From Pseudomonadota bacterium (GTDB lineage: Bacteria; Pseudomonadota; Alphaproteobacteria; Reyranellales; Reyranellaceae), in the NCBI GenBank assembly GCA_018240745.1, contig JAFEFF010000191.1, positions 1 to 64,000 on the forward strand: a DNA stretch of 64,000 nucleotides, read 5' to 3'. The translations under genes were made by a program, and so were the position numbers. The notes under the pieces were generated by a model that saw nothing but the letters and a program-made list of their open reading frames with translations, did no database searches and was not told where the DNA came from. Shown here in pieces: positions 46,694-55,667 of this stretch (its first letter is position 1; every line of letters starts with the position of its first letter).

Positions 46694-48292
46694 ATGATGA
46701 CCGACAGCGTTGTCGACGACAGGCGCGGATGGGCCGGCATGCGCCCCGGCGCCGATCGGATGGTCGCCGTCGCCTGCTTCGGGCTGGCGTGCGCCATCGG
46801 TCTGGTATTCGCCTTCGTCGGCCTCGATACGCACAGCCTGTGGTTCGACGAACTGTTCACCGCCCGGTTGCTGGAGCCGAGCCCCGGCACGACGCTGTTC
46901 GCCCGCATCGCGACCGACGTCCATCCGCCGATCTACCTGTTCATGCTGTCGGGCGTCACGTGGCTGTTCGGCAACGGTGAGACGGGCCTGCGCCTGCTGA
47001 GTGCTGCCGCCGCCTGCGGCGCGATCGTGGTGTTCGTGCTGGGCAGCCGTGCGGTTTTCAGCCTGCCGGCCCGGCTGTTCGCGGCAGCCGTCGCCACCGG
47101 TTCGCTGTTCTGGTTCAACCAGGCCCAGAATGCGCGCTCCTATGCGCTGTGCCTGCTGGTCGTCTCCGGCCTGCTGGTCGTCGGCCTGGCGCTGCTGAAC
47201 GCCGACCGGCGACGCCGCCTGCTGCTGGCGGCGTTGGTCGGGCTCGCCGTCACGGGCTCGTTCACGCATTTCTACGCGCTCTACGTCAGCCTCTCCGTCC
47301 TGATCCTGCTGGGCTGGATCGGCCGGCGCGACAGGCTCGTGCTGGCGACTGCCACGATCGCGCTGGTCCTCGCCGCCGGGCTGTACGTGAAGCTGGTGAT
47401 CGAAGCCCACACACGAGTCTCCCTCGACGACAACTGGTACCAGAACAATCTCGCCTGGTACCTCGCCGTGCTGCGGTCGTGCCTCGACTACACCCTCGGC
47501 CCGCAGGGGCTGGCCGCCATCCTGCTGTGCCTGGCGGCGATGCTTCACGGACGACGGGGTTCGGCCGGCCGGACCACTCCGTTGCAGCCCGATCGCCTGA
47601 CGCTTTTCCTGGCCGGGGTGCCGCTGTTCGTCCTCGCCGGCGCGATCGTCGGCTCGACCCTGCTCGCGCCGAACTTCTGGGATCGCAATTTCCTGGTCGT
47701 CTCGCCGTTCTTCTGGGCGCTGGCTGCCCGCGCCTACGATGCGGCAATCGAGAAGGCGAAGCCGGCCCTTCGACTGGCGCTCGCATCCGCCCTGTCCCTG
47801 CTGGTGCTGTCGATGGCCGCTGTCGCAATGGCGCGCCTGCCGTCGGGCGAGCCGCGCGTGCTGTACGAGCCGTTTCGCCAATCGGCGCAGTGGATCCAGA
47901 CCCTGCCGGCCTGCCGCGGGCAGGTCTTGCCGGTCGTCACGACCGATCATCCTTCCTGGTACAAACCGGGCTATGCCGAAATGATCTATGAGAGCGCCTA
48001 TGGTCGCTATCTGGAGAGCTTCGCGCCGACGCAACTGGTCTTCTCTCGTGATCTGGCGCGAGGAACGTTGCCGTCTTCGTTGACGGAGGAGCTCGAGCGC
48101 CGGCTGGCCGGCGAGGGCTGCCCCGTTCTGGCCTGGAGCGTCCATAACATGACTCCGGAAACCTTCGGCTGGATCAGGGCGAAGCTCCTCGCCTCGCTCG
48201 GTCGCGCGGCCGATGATCCGCGTGTCATGACGCAGCCCTTCAGCGACGGCGCCCAGGGTTACGTGCTCTACATCCGACACTCCACGCCCTGA
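46694..48292 (+). CDS. GT39/ArnT-like membrane glycosyltransferase
   Basis: Protein of 532 residues with about 11 membrane helices. The first periplasmic loop carries the acidic motif SLWFDELFTARLLE and the following HPPIYLFM, typical of the PMT/ArnT (GT-C) glycosyltransferases that use polyprenyl-phosphate sugars. Later segments SFTHFYALYVSLSVLI and a soluble C-terminal domain (from about 400) complete it. Acceptor and sugar are unknown. Its stop overlaps the next start by one base, so the two membrane proteins are coupled. Confidence 0.85.
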   Translation: MMTDSVVDDRRGWAGMRPGADRMVAVACFGLACAIGLVFAFVGLDTHSLWFDELFTARLLEPSPGTTLFARIATDVHPPIYLFMLSGVTWLFGNGETGLRLLSAAAACGAIVVFVLGSRAVFSLPARLFAAAVATGSLFWFNQAQNARSYALCLLVVSGLLVVGLALLNADRRRRLLLAALVGLAVTGSFTHFYALYVSLSVLILLGWIGRRDRLVLATATIALVLAAGLYVKLVIEAHTRVSLDDNWYQNNLAWYLAVLRSCLDYTLGPQGLAAILLCLAAMLHGRRGSAGRTTPLQPDRLTLFLAGVPLFVLAGAIVGSTLLAPNFWDRNFLVVSPFFWALAARAYDAAIEKAKPALRLALASALSLLVLSMAAVAMARLPSGEPRVLYEPFRQSAQWIQTLPACRGQVLPVVTTDHPSWYKPGYAEMIYESAYGRYLESFAPTQLVFSRDLARGTLPSSLTEELERRLAGEGCPVLAWSVHNMTPETFGWIRAKLLASLGRAADDPRVMTQPFSDGAQGYVLYIRHSTP

Positions 48293-49686
48293 TGGAACGC
48301 TCGGACAAGGCCCTGCTGGCGGCGTTCCTCGTCGCGGCCGGCCTGGGCACTCTGGGGCACTGCCTGCTGGTAAACGACGGAGCGGTGTTCGTTGCGGCGA
48401 GTTGGCTGGGCGACGCCTGGGGGCTCTACTTCCGCCAGGTCGCGAGCCGCGCGGTCTCGACGTACCTGGAGTTCGGACCGGCGCAACTGGTCCTGCGGAT
48501 GGCGCCGCTGTCGGCAAGCGCGTTCGATCGCCTGGCGCACATCCTCTACTTCGCTGCTCCGCTGGCACTCTGGTTCTGCTTGCGGGCGATCGAGCCCCAT
48601 CGCGTGTTCTCGCGGCTCTATCTCGCGGTGGTGCTCGCGCTGCTGTATTTCCCCTCCGAGGGTATCGTCGCCATAGGCCTGTGGCTGATCTGGCTGGCGT
48701 TGGTCGCCGACCCGCGGCGCGGTCCGGGCCAGATAACGGCAGCCACCGCGATTCTCGGCGGCGCTCTCGTCTTCACGCATCCCGCGGTCGCGGTGATGAC
48801 CCTGCTTTACGCCGTCGTCGGCGCCGGTCTGGGCGCCGTGGGCCGGCCCGTGCCTCGCCGGAGCCTCTACGCGGCGTCGGGCCTTTTCGCGATTTTGTTG
48901 GCTGGCAACCTCATGGTCAGCCGGTTGCTGCCGCCGACGAACCCGCTGATCATCGCCGCTCTTGCCTCCGGCCGTTTGGCATACCTCGACCCGGTCGGCC
49001 TCGTGGCGGAGATCGGTCGCTTTCCGGCGATTGCCGTTCTGTGGCTGCTCTTGATCGGTCCGGGCCTGTTCGGTCGGTTCGGTCCGGGTTCCCTCGTGGT
49101 GCTCGCGATCGTCGGCCTGTGGTTCGCCGCGGCGGGAACGAACCTCCTGACCTATCTGGCGGTGCGGCACACCGCGCTGTACGTGCTGGCGGTGGCCGTC
49201 ACTCTGGCCCTGACCGCGCCCGACCAGTGGCTGAGGAACGCCGAACGCGGCTTCATGCTCTACGCTGCGATCGCGGCGACGGCAGCGGCCTCCTATGCAG
49301 CCGACCTGCTGCTGTTCGAACGCTATGTCGACGAGCGCTCGATGCCCGGCTTCGTCAATGTCGAGACCATGACGCCGGAGCGCTGGCCGGAGCCCGTGCT
49401 GAAGACGTCGCTCGCCCATATGCTGTTCAAGTGGTCTGCTGGACCCGACTACGTTCGCGATGTGGTCGTGCCGACGTACGATTGGTATCGCCTGACGCTC
49501 GGCTTCTACAGCTATTTTCGCTCGGATCGTGAGAGCGTCCTGTTTCACCCGACCGGCCGGCCCGGCGACTGGTTGCCTTTCGAGTGCCCGGATATCGACG
49601 TCGCGTTGGCTGCGGCGCGCGATGCGACTGATCGCGCGTTTCTGGCGTTCCTGAGAGCGAATTTGTGCGTGCCATCAGGGCGGTAG
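48292..49686 (+). CDS. Polytopic membrane protein coupled to the GT39-like enzyme
   Basis: Protein of 464 residues with about ten predicted membrane helices and a soluble C-terminal part (LLFKWSAGPDYVRDVVVPTY...). I do not recognise the family. The general layout (short N-terminal helix, large loops, GT-C-like length) would allow a second, divergent GT-C transferase or a flippase partner, but no catalytic motif stands out. One-base overlap with the upstream gene (TGATG) argues for joint function. Confidence 0.72.
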   Translation: MERSDKALLAAFLVAAGLGTLGHCLLVNDGAVFVAASWLGDAWGLYFRQVASRAVSTYLEFGPAQLVLRMAPLSASAFDRLAHILYFAAPLALWFCLRAIEPHRVFSRLYLAVVLALLYFPSEGIVAIGLWLIWLALVADPRRGPGQITAATAILGGALVFTHPAVAVMTLLYAVVGAGLGAVGRPVPRRSLYAASGLFAILLAGNLMVSRLLPPTNPLIIAALASGRLAYLDPVGLVAEIGRFPAIAVLWLLLIGPGLFGRFGPGSLVVLAIVGLWFAAAGTNLLTYLAVRHTALYVLAVAVTLALTAPDQWLRNAERGFMLYAAIAATAAASYAADLLLFERYVDERSMPGFVNVETMTPERWPEPVLKTSLAHMLFKWSAGPDYVRDVVVPTYDWYRLTLGFYSYFRSDRESVLFHPTGRPGDWLPFECPDIDVALAAARDATDRAFLAFLRANLCVPSGR

Positions 49687-49777
49687 CCTGCTTCGGCCGA
49701 TCTCACTCAGGCCGCGGAAGAGGCAACAAACCGACATTCGAGACGTTTTCCCAGCGGACTGTCCGACGGAAATCGCC

Positions 49778-50866
49778 ATGGCCCCCGACGAAGGGCGGCG
49801 CGCATTCGTTCGTGACGACGTTCATGACGAATCGTCGCCCCGCCACGAAAGCCGCCGTCGAGACGACGAAATCGAGCACGACGACGACCGGTCGGAAGAC
49901 GAGGCCGACGGCGGCGCAACGTCTTCGTTTTTCAGCAGCCGGTACTTCAAGATCGGTGCTGCGATCGCCGCCGTCGTCATCATCGTTGCCGGCGTCACGT
50001 GGTGGCTGCATGCGCGTCACTACGAAACCACCGACGATGCGTTTATCGATACGCACATCGTGCATCTTTCGCCGCAGGTGTCCGGCCGCGTAACGCGCAT
50101 CTATGTCGACGACAACCAGCAGGTGAGCAAGGGCCAGCCGCTGGTCGAGCTCGATCCGGCGGATGTCCAGGCCCGGCTGAAGCAGGCACAGGCGCAGGTG
50201 GCGCAGGCGGAAAGCGTTTACCAGCAGGATGTCGCCGCCGATGCCGGTCTGAAGGCGCAGGCGGAAAGAGCCCAGCGCGATGCCGAGCGCTATCGCACGC
50301 TACAGCAGGCGACGCCGCAGGCCGTATCCCAGCAGACGGTCGATCAGGCCATCACCACGTCGCAGAACGCAACCGCGCAGGCCGCGGCGTCGCAAGCCAA
50401 GATCGCCAGCGACGAGGCGCAGATCGCGGTCGCCAGGGCCGAGGTCGATGCGGCGCAGCTCAACGTCGGCTACACCCACATCGTCTCGCCGATCGACGGC
50501 CATGTGGCACAGCGCAGCGTCGCCGAGGGCAACTACGTGACCCCGGGCCAGGAGCTGATGGCGATCGTGCCGCTCGAGGTCTGGGTGACGGCGAACTTCA
50601 AGGAGACCCAGCTCGCCCATATGCGTGTCGGCCAGCCGGTCACCGTCACGGTCGATGCCTGTCCAGGGGCGAGGATCGAGGGCCGCGTCGATTCCCTGCA
50701 GCGCGGTGCCGGCCAGGCCTTCGGCATCCTTCCGCCCGAGAACGCCACCGGCAACTTCGTGAAGGTGGTCCAGCGCGTGCCGGTGAAGATCGTGCTGAAC
50801 AACGTCCCGAAGGACTGCCCGCTCGGTCCGGGCATGAGCGTCGAGCCGACGGTCGAGGTGCGCTGA
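49778..50866 (+). CDS. emrA: HlyD/EmrA-type periplasmic adaptor
   Basis: Protein of 362 residues. A charged cytoplasmic N-terminus of about 50 residues (many Asp, Glu and His) precedes one membrane anchor (FKIGAAIAAVVIIVAGVTWW). The periplasmic part has a biotinyl-lipoyl half (DDAFIDTHIVHLSPQVSGRV), a long coiled coil (about 120-210, Ala/Gln-rich) and a beta-barrel end. It is the membrane-fusion subunit of a tripartite efflux pump. Its stop overlaps the emrB-like start by one base. No outer-membrane factor gene is in the window. Confidence 0.9.
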   Translation: MAPDEGRRAFVRDDVHDESSPRHESRRRDDEIEHDDDRSEDEADGGATSSFFSSRYFKIGAAIAAVVIIVAGVTWWLHARHYETTDDAFIDTHIVHLSPQVSGRVTRIYVDDNQQVSKGQPLVELDPADVQARLKQAQAQVAQAESVYQQDVAADAGLKAQAERAQRDAERYRTLQQATPQAVSQQTVDQAITTSQNATAQAAASQAKIASDEAQIAVARAEVDAAQLNVGYTHIVSPIDGHVAQRSVAEGNYVTPGQELMAIVPLEVWVTANFKETQLAHMRVGQPVTVTVDACPGARIEGRVDSLQRGAGQAFGILPPENATGNFVKVVQRVPVKIVLNNVPKDCPLGPGMSVEPTVEVR

Positions 50867-52473
50867 TGGCGGCCGAAGCGGCGCACGGCGAGTGGAGTCC
50901 CGCGCGCTCAGTGGCCGGCAGGCGCAATCCATGGACAATCATCGCCGTCATCTCGATCGCCACCTTCATGGTGGTGCTCGACACTTCGATCGCCAACGTG
51001 GCGCTGCAGCACATCGCCGGCGGCCTGGCGGCGAGCTACGACGAGGCGACCTGGGTGATCACCAGCTTCCTGGTCGCCAATGCCGTCATCGTGCCGATCA
51101 GCGGCTGGCTGGCCGACGTGATCGGCCGGAAGCGCTACTACATGATCTCGGTCGCGCTGTTCACGCTCGCCTCGCTGCTGTGCGGGCTGGCGCCCAACCT
51201 CGCCTTCCTGGTGGCGGCACGCGTACTGCAGGGGATCGGCGGCGGCGGCCTGGCACCAGTCGAGCAGTCGATGATGGTCGACACCTTCCCGCCGGCCAAG
51301 CGGGGCGCCGCGTTCGCGGCCTATGGCGTGGTGGTGATCGTCGGACCGATCCTCGGGCCGACTTTGGGCGGCTGGATCACCGACAATCTCTCCTGGCACT
51401 GGGTGTTCCTGATCAATCTGCCGGTCGGGCTGCTGTCGCTCGCCCTGGTGACGATCTTCGTGCGAGAGTCGCCGGCGCTGCGCAAGGAGCGCCGAAAGCT
51501 CCTCTCCAAAGGCCTGCGGATCGACTGGCAGGGCTTCGCGCTGCTCGCGCTGTTCCTGGGATGCCTGGAGGTTACGCTCGACCGCGGCCAGCGCGAGGAC
51601 TGGTTCTCGAGCCCGATGATCACGACCTTCGCCATCGTCAGCGGTCTCGCGCTGGTCACCTTCATCCCGTGGGAGCTGACGCGGCGCGATCCGATCGTGC
51701 ACATCCGCCTGTTCGCCCGGCGCAATTTCATGATCTCCAACATCTTCATGCTGCTGATGGGCGTGATCATCTTCGGCACGACGCAGTTCATCCCGCAGCT
51801 TCTGCAGGAGGTGCTGGGCTACACCGCGACCAATGCCGGCCTCGCCCTGACGATGGGCGGGATAGCCACGCTGTTCGTCATGCCGATCAGCGGCTTCCTG
51901 AGCGGCCGGATCGATCCGCGCTACCTCATTGCCTTCGCGCTGCTGACCCAGGGCGTCGCCATGTGGAACATGGGTACGCTCGACACGCAGATGTCGTTCG
52001 ACGATGCGGCGATCGCGCGCCTGATCCAGTCGGTCGGCCTGCCATTCCTGTTCATTCCCATCACCGCCGCCGCCTATGTCGGCCTCGACCCGCGCTTCAA
52101 CAACCAGGCCTCGGCGCTGTTGAACGCCGCGCGCAATCTCGGGGGCACGTTCGGCATCTCGCTGGTGCAGACCCTGCTGGCGCGCGACAGCCAGATCCAT
52201 CAGGCGCGCTACGCCGAAACGCTCAATCCGTTGAACCCCAACTACGAGAAGGCGATCAGCCAGGCCATCCACGTGCTGATGGGCCAGGGCATGTCGCAGA
52301 TCGATGCCGCCCGCGCGGCGGTAGCCCAGCTCTATCGCACGCTCGGCCAGCAAGCGAGCATGTTGGCCTACATCGACGTGTTCCACACGCTGATGTTCAT
52401 GGTCTTCGCCTCCGTTCCGCTGGTGCTGCTGATGCACCGGCCGAGGAAGTCCGCAGGACCGGCGCCGGTCTAG
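50866..52473 (+). CDS. emrB: DHA2-family MFS efflux transporter (EmrB-like)
   Basis: Protein of 535 residues with 14 membrane helices, as in the DHA2 drug:H+ antiporters. It has FMVVLDTSIANVALQHIAGG at helix 1 (motif D1), GWLADVIGRKRYYMISVALF (motif A) and GPILGPTLGGWI (motif C of exporters). It pairs with the preceding adaptor to extrude amphipathic compounds. The start (ATG at 50866) is fixed by the one-base overlap TGATG. Confidence 0.93.
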   Translation: MAAEAAHGEWSPARSVAGRRNPWTIIAVISIATFMVVLDTSIANVALQHIAGGLAASYDEATWVITSFLVANAVIVPISGWLADVIGRKRYYMISVALFTLASLLCGLAPNLAFLVAARVLQGIGGGGLAPVEQSMMVDTFPPAKRGAAFAAYGVVVIVGPILGPTLGGWITDNLSWHWVFLINLPVGLLSLALVTIFVRESPALRKERRKLLSKGLRIDWQGFALLALFLGCLEVTLDRGQREDWFSSPMITTFAIVSGLALVTFIPWELTRRDPIVHIRLFARRNFMISNIFMLLMGVIIFGTTQFIPQLLQEVLGYTATNAGLALTMGGIATLFVMPISGFLSGRIDPRYLIAFALLTQGVAMWNMGTLDTQMSFDDAAIARLIQSVGLPFLFIPITAAAYVGLDPRFNNQASALLNAARNLGGTFGISLVQTLLARDSQIHQARYAETLNPLNPNYEKAISQAIHVLMGQGMSQIDAARAAVAQLYRTLGQQASMLAYIDVFHTLMFMVFASVPLVLLMHRPRKSAGPAPV

Positions 52474-52507
52474 GATGCGCGCCGAGCCTCCGGGCGAACA
52501 GTGCTCT

Positions 52508-53272
52508 TCAGGCCAGGTAAGTGGCCGACACCCCGCCGTCCACCACCAGCGTGTGGCCGTTGACGTAGGATGCCGCCGGGGAGGCGAGGAAAAGTGCCGC
52601 GCCGGCGATTTCCCGCGGCTCGGCCCAGCGCTTGGCCGGGCAGCGCTCGCGCTGGCGCTCGCCCATCGGCGAGGCCATCAGCCGGGCGTTGGTCTCGGTG
52701 GCGAAGAATCCCGGGGAGAGGGCGTTCACGGTGAGGCCCTTGGCGCCCAGTTCGGCGGCCAGTGCCCGGGCCAGCGCCGCCAGCCCGCCCTTGGCGGCGA
52801 TATAGGAGGAGGCGCCGGGCACGGCGAGTTGGCCGGCGATCGAGGACACCAGGATCAGCCGGCCCCAGCCGCGCTCGACCATACCGGGCACCACCAGTCG
52901 GACAAGCGCGTGGGCGGCGGAGAGGTCGACGTCGACCAGGCGCGCAAAGTCCTCCGGCTCGATCGCGTCGAACGGCCGGCGGTCGCGTTCGCCGACATTG
53001 TGGATCAGCACGTCGATCGGCCCGGTTCCGGCCAGCGCCTGGCGCATCGCCACCCGGTCGGCCATGTCGAATCCCACCGCGTCGGCCATCCGGCCGGCCC
53101 GGCGCAGCTCCTCGACTCGGGAGCCCAACCGCTCGGCCGAGCGGCCATGCAGCAGCACCCGGGCGCCCGCCTCGGCCAGCCCGCGCGCCATCTCCCAGCC
53201 CAGGCCGCGGCCCGAGCCGGTCACCAGCGCAGTGCGGCCGTCGAGGCGGAATTGATCGGGAAACGTCGACAT
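52508..53272 (-). CDS. Short-chain dehydrogenase/reductase
   Basis: Protein of 254 residues, classical SDR. The cofactor motif is TALVTGSGRGLGWEMARGL, with NVGERDRRPF, the catalytic Ser in ILVSSIAGQ, YIAAKGG (YxxxK) and the C-terminal VNGHTLVVDGG. The sequence is close to gluconate 5-dehydrogenase-like enzymes (IdnO), though substrate assignment is tentative. It is divergent from the glycerophosphodiesterase gene with 52 bases between. Confidence 0.88.
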   Translation of the reverse strand: MSTFPDQFRLDGRTALVTGSGRGLGWEMARGLAEAGARVLLHGRSAERLGSRVEELRRAGRMADAVGFDMADRVAMRQALAGTGPIDVLIHNVGERDRRPFDAIEPEDFARLVDVDLSAAHALVRLVVPGMVERGWGRLILVSSIAGQLAVPGASSYIAAKGGLAALARALAAELGAKGLTVNALSPGFFATETNARLMASPMGERQRERCPAKRWAEPREIAGAALFLASPAASYVNGHTLVVDGGVSATYLA

Positions 53273-53324
53273 CGGCAGGGCTACTCGTCTATTGCAGACG
53301 CTCGAGTAAGCGTTGGATTGGCGA

Positions 53325-54047
53325 ATGCTGCAACTGCCCCCCATCAAATTGCCCCCCATCAAGTTGCCTGCAGTGATCGGCCACCGCGGCGCGATGGCCT
53401 ACGCGCCCGAAAACACGCTGGCTTCGTTTCGTGAGGCCAGGAAACGCGGCGCGGCCTGGGTCGAGATCGACGTCAAGCTGACCGCCGACGGCGTGCCGAT
53501 CGTGATGCATGACGATTCGCTGAAGCGCACCATGGGCATCGATCGGCTGGTCGCGCAGACGCCGCGCGCCGAACTGCCGGCCGAGGTGCCGACGTTCGAG
53601 CAGGCGATCGCCTGCTTTCTCGAGCTGGGCCTCGGCTGCAACGTCGAGATCAAGCCGAGCGAGGGCCGCGAGGCGGAGACCGCGCGCGTCGCCGTCGAGA
53701 CGCTGCGCCGCTGCTGGCCGGCAGCGTTGCCGGCGCCGCTGCTGTCGAGCTTCAAGGACGAGTCGCTCGAGGCGGCGCAGAAGGCCGCACCGGAATTCGC
53801 GCGGGCGCTGCTGGTCAGCGAGCTCGGCGAGGACTGGCGTAGTCGCGCCGACGCGGTGGGCGCCACGGGCATGAATGTCGGCCGGCGCAAGCTGACGGCG
53901 GAAGGCGCCTTGGCGATCAAGCGCGCCGGCTATGTTCTGTCGGTCTGGACGGTCAACGATCCGGAGGAGGCGCGGGCGATCGTCGGCATGGGCGCGGACT
54001 GCATCATCACCGACGCGCCCGACGTGATCATCCGCGCGCTGCGCTAG
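53325..54047 (+). CDS. ugpQ: Glycerophosphodiester phosphodiesterase
   Basis: Protein of 240 residues. The catalytic GDPD motif is complete: VIGHRGAMAYAPENTLASF (HR and E), VEIDVKLTADGVPIVMHDD (E, D and H) and GCNVEIKPSE. It cleaves glycerophosphodiesters to glycerol-3-phosphate and an alcohol; no signal peptide is seen, so it acts in the cytoplasm like UgpQ. It precedes ugpBAEC and fits the pathway. The N-terminus contains a duplicated LPPIK pentapeptide produced by a 15-base tandem repeat. An upstream in-frame TTG at 53313 is another possible start. Confidence 0.92.
   Translation: MLQLPPIKLPPIKLPAVIGHRGAMAYAPENTLASFREARKRGAAWVEIDVKLTADGVPIVMHDDSLKRTMGIDRLVAQTPRAELPAEVPTFEQAIACFLELGLGCNVEIKPSEGREAETARVAVETLRRCWPAALPAPLLSSFKDESLEAAQKAAPEFARALLVSELGEDWRSRADAVGATGMNVGRRKLTAEGALAIKRAGYVLSVWTVNDPEEARAIVGMGADCIITDAPDVIIRALR
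53334..53363 (+). repeat. Two-copy 15-base tandem repeat in the ugpQ 5' end
   Basis: CTGCCCCCCATCAAA (53334-53348) and TTGCCCCCCATCAAG (53349-53363) differ at two positions and keep the reading frame, encoding LPPIK twice. A partial third copy starts at 53364. Slippage at the C6 run is the likely source. Confidence 0.85.
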
Positions 54048-54225
54048 CCCCGCCGCGTCGGCCCTTGCGATCGCGGCCACGCAACATGCTGCCTCGCTCG
54101 CGACAAAAAGGTTGCGCCGGGGGATAGTCTTGATGGACTGTAACCAGAATGAAATAAAACAGACACGGGTGGGTCGTTTCGCCCGCGGATATGTCGCCGG
54201 GCCGTCAATGGGAGGCATTCAAGTC

Positions 54226-55542
54226 ATGTCACGCATCATGCTGTCGTCCATCGCTGCTGTCGCCGTGCTGGCGAGCGCGCAAGGAGCCGCCGCTCAGACC
54301 GAGATCCAGTGGTGGCACGCCATGGGCGGTGCGCTCGGCGAGGCGGTCGCGAAGATGACCGACCAGTTCAACAAGTCGCAATCCGAATACAAGATCAACG
54401 CCGTCTACAAGGGCTCGTATCCCGAGACCCTGACAGCGGCGATCGCCGCCTTCCGCGCCAAGCAGGGCCCGGCGATCGTGCAGGTGTTCGAGGTCGGCAC
54501 GGCGACCATGATGGCCGCCAAGGGCGCGGTCTATCCGACCTATCAGCTGATGGCCGACGAGAAGGAGCCGTTCGATCCCAAGGGCTTCATCGGCCCGGTC
54601 TACGGCTACTACTCGACGACCGACGGCAAGCTGCTGTCGATGCCGTTCAACTCCTCGACGCCGGTGTTCTACTGGAACAAGGACCTCTTCAAGAAGGCGG
54701 GCCTCGATCCGGAGAAGCCGCCGCAGACCTGGCCGGAAGTGGGCGAGGCCGCCAAGAAGCTGGTCGCCTCGGGCGCAAAATGCGGCCTGACCTCCGAGTG
54801 GCAGACCTGGATCCTGCTCGAGAACTTCGGCGCCTGGCACGACCTGCCGTTCGCCACCAAGTCCAACGGCTTCGGTGGGCTCGACACCCAGCTCGTGTTC
54901 AACGACGCCCCGCGCATCAAGCTGATCTCGATGCTGCAGGAGTGGACCAAGGACAAGCGCTTCGTCTACGGCGGCCGCGAGGGCAAGCCGACCGCCATGA
55001 TGAACGCCGGCGACTGCGGCATGGAGCTCGCCTCGTCGGGCACCGCGTCGACGCTGCTCAAGACGCTGAAGCCCGAGAATGTCGGCATCGCCATGATGCC
55101 GTACGATCCGTCGGTTCGCGCCAAGCCGCAGAACTCGATCATCGGCGGCGCCACGCTGTGGACGCTGCAGGGCCGGCCGAAGGCCGAGTACAAGGGCGTC
55201 GCGAAGTTCCTGAGCTACGTCTCGAGCCCCGCGGTCGCCGCCAAGTGGCACCAGGATACCGGCTACGTGCCGATCACCTATGCCGCCGCCAAGCTCACCG
55301 AGGAATCGGGCTTCTACAAGAACAACCCCGGCCGTGACATCGCGGTCAAGGAGCTGACGCTCAACCCGCCGACCGCGAATACCAAGGGCCTGCGGCTCGG
55401 CAACTTCATCCAGATCCGCGACATCGAGGACAGCGAGCTCGAGGCCGTGTGGTCGGGCCAGAAGGACGCCAAGACCGCGCTCGACGAGGCGGTGAAGCGC
55501 GGCAACGAGCAGCTGCGCAAGTTCGAAGCGGCGAACAAGTAG
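54226..55542 (+). CDS. ugpB: Glycerol-3-phosphate ABC transporter, binding protein
   Basis: Protein of 438 residues with a signal peptide (SSIAAVAVLASAQGAAAQ) and the carbohydrate-uptake binding fold. Family cues include EIQWWHAMGGALGEAV, FNSSTPVFYWNKDLFKKAGL, TWPEV and MELASSGTASTLL. It delivers sn-glycerol-3-phosphate or glycerophosphodiesters from the periplasm to UgpAE. The start at 54226 follows GGGAGG. A 178-base gap after ugpQ, holding the promoter, separates them. A repeat-bearing 125-base gap precedes ugpA, consistent with higher expression of the binding protein. Confidence 0.93.
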   Translation: MSRIMLSSIAAVAVLASAQGAAAQTEIQWWHAMGGALGEAVAKMTDQFNKSQSEYKINAVYKGSYPETLTAAIAAFRAKQGPAIVQVFEVGTATMMAAKGAVYPTYQLMADEKEPFDPKGFIGPVYGYYSTTDGKLLSMPFNSSTPVFYWNKDLFKKAGLDPEKPPQTWPEVGEAAKKLVASGAKCGLTSEWQTWILLENFGAWHDLPFATKSNGFGGLDTQLVFNDAPRIKLISMLQEWTKDKRFVYGGREGKPTAMMNAGDCGMELASSGTASTLLKTLKPENVGIAMMPYDPSVRAKPQNSIIGGATLWTLQGRPKAEYKGVAKFLSYVSSPAVAAKWHQDTGYVPITYAAAKLTEESGFYKNNPGRDIAVKELTLNPPTANTKGLRLGNFIQIRDIEDSELEAVWSGQKDAKTALDEAVKRGNEQLRKFEAANK

Positions 55543-55555
55543 GGGAGTTTCGTCT

Positions 55556-55662
55556 CCTCCGATTCCTCTCTCCCGCCAGGGGGGAGAGGTTGGGTGAGGG
55601 GGCATCGAACGCCATGCGCAACCCCTTCACCCCACCTCTCTCCCCAGCGGGGGAGAGAAGTT
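55556..55662. repeat. Inverted repeats between ugpB and ugpA
   Basis: CTCTCTCCCGCCAGGGGGGA near 55564 forms a short hairpin, and CACCTCTCTCCCCAGCGGGG near 55632 forms another; AGAGGTTGGGTGAGGGG and CCCCTTCACCCCACCTCTCT are complementary across the unit. It is related to the repeats at 24708-24840. Such a stem-loop may protect the ugpB mRNA 3' end or reduce read-through to ugpA. Confidence 0.7.
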
Positions 55663-55667
55663 AGCGA

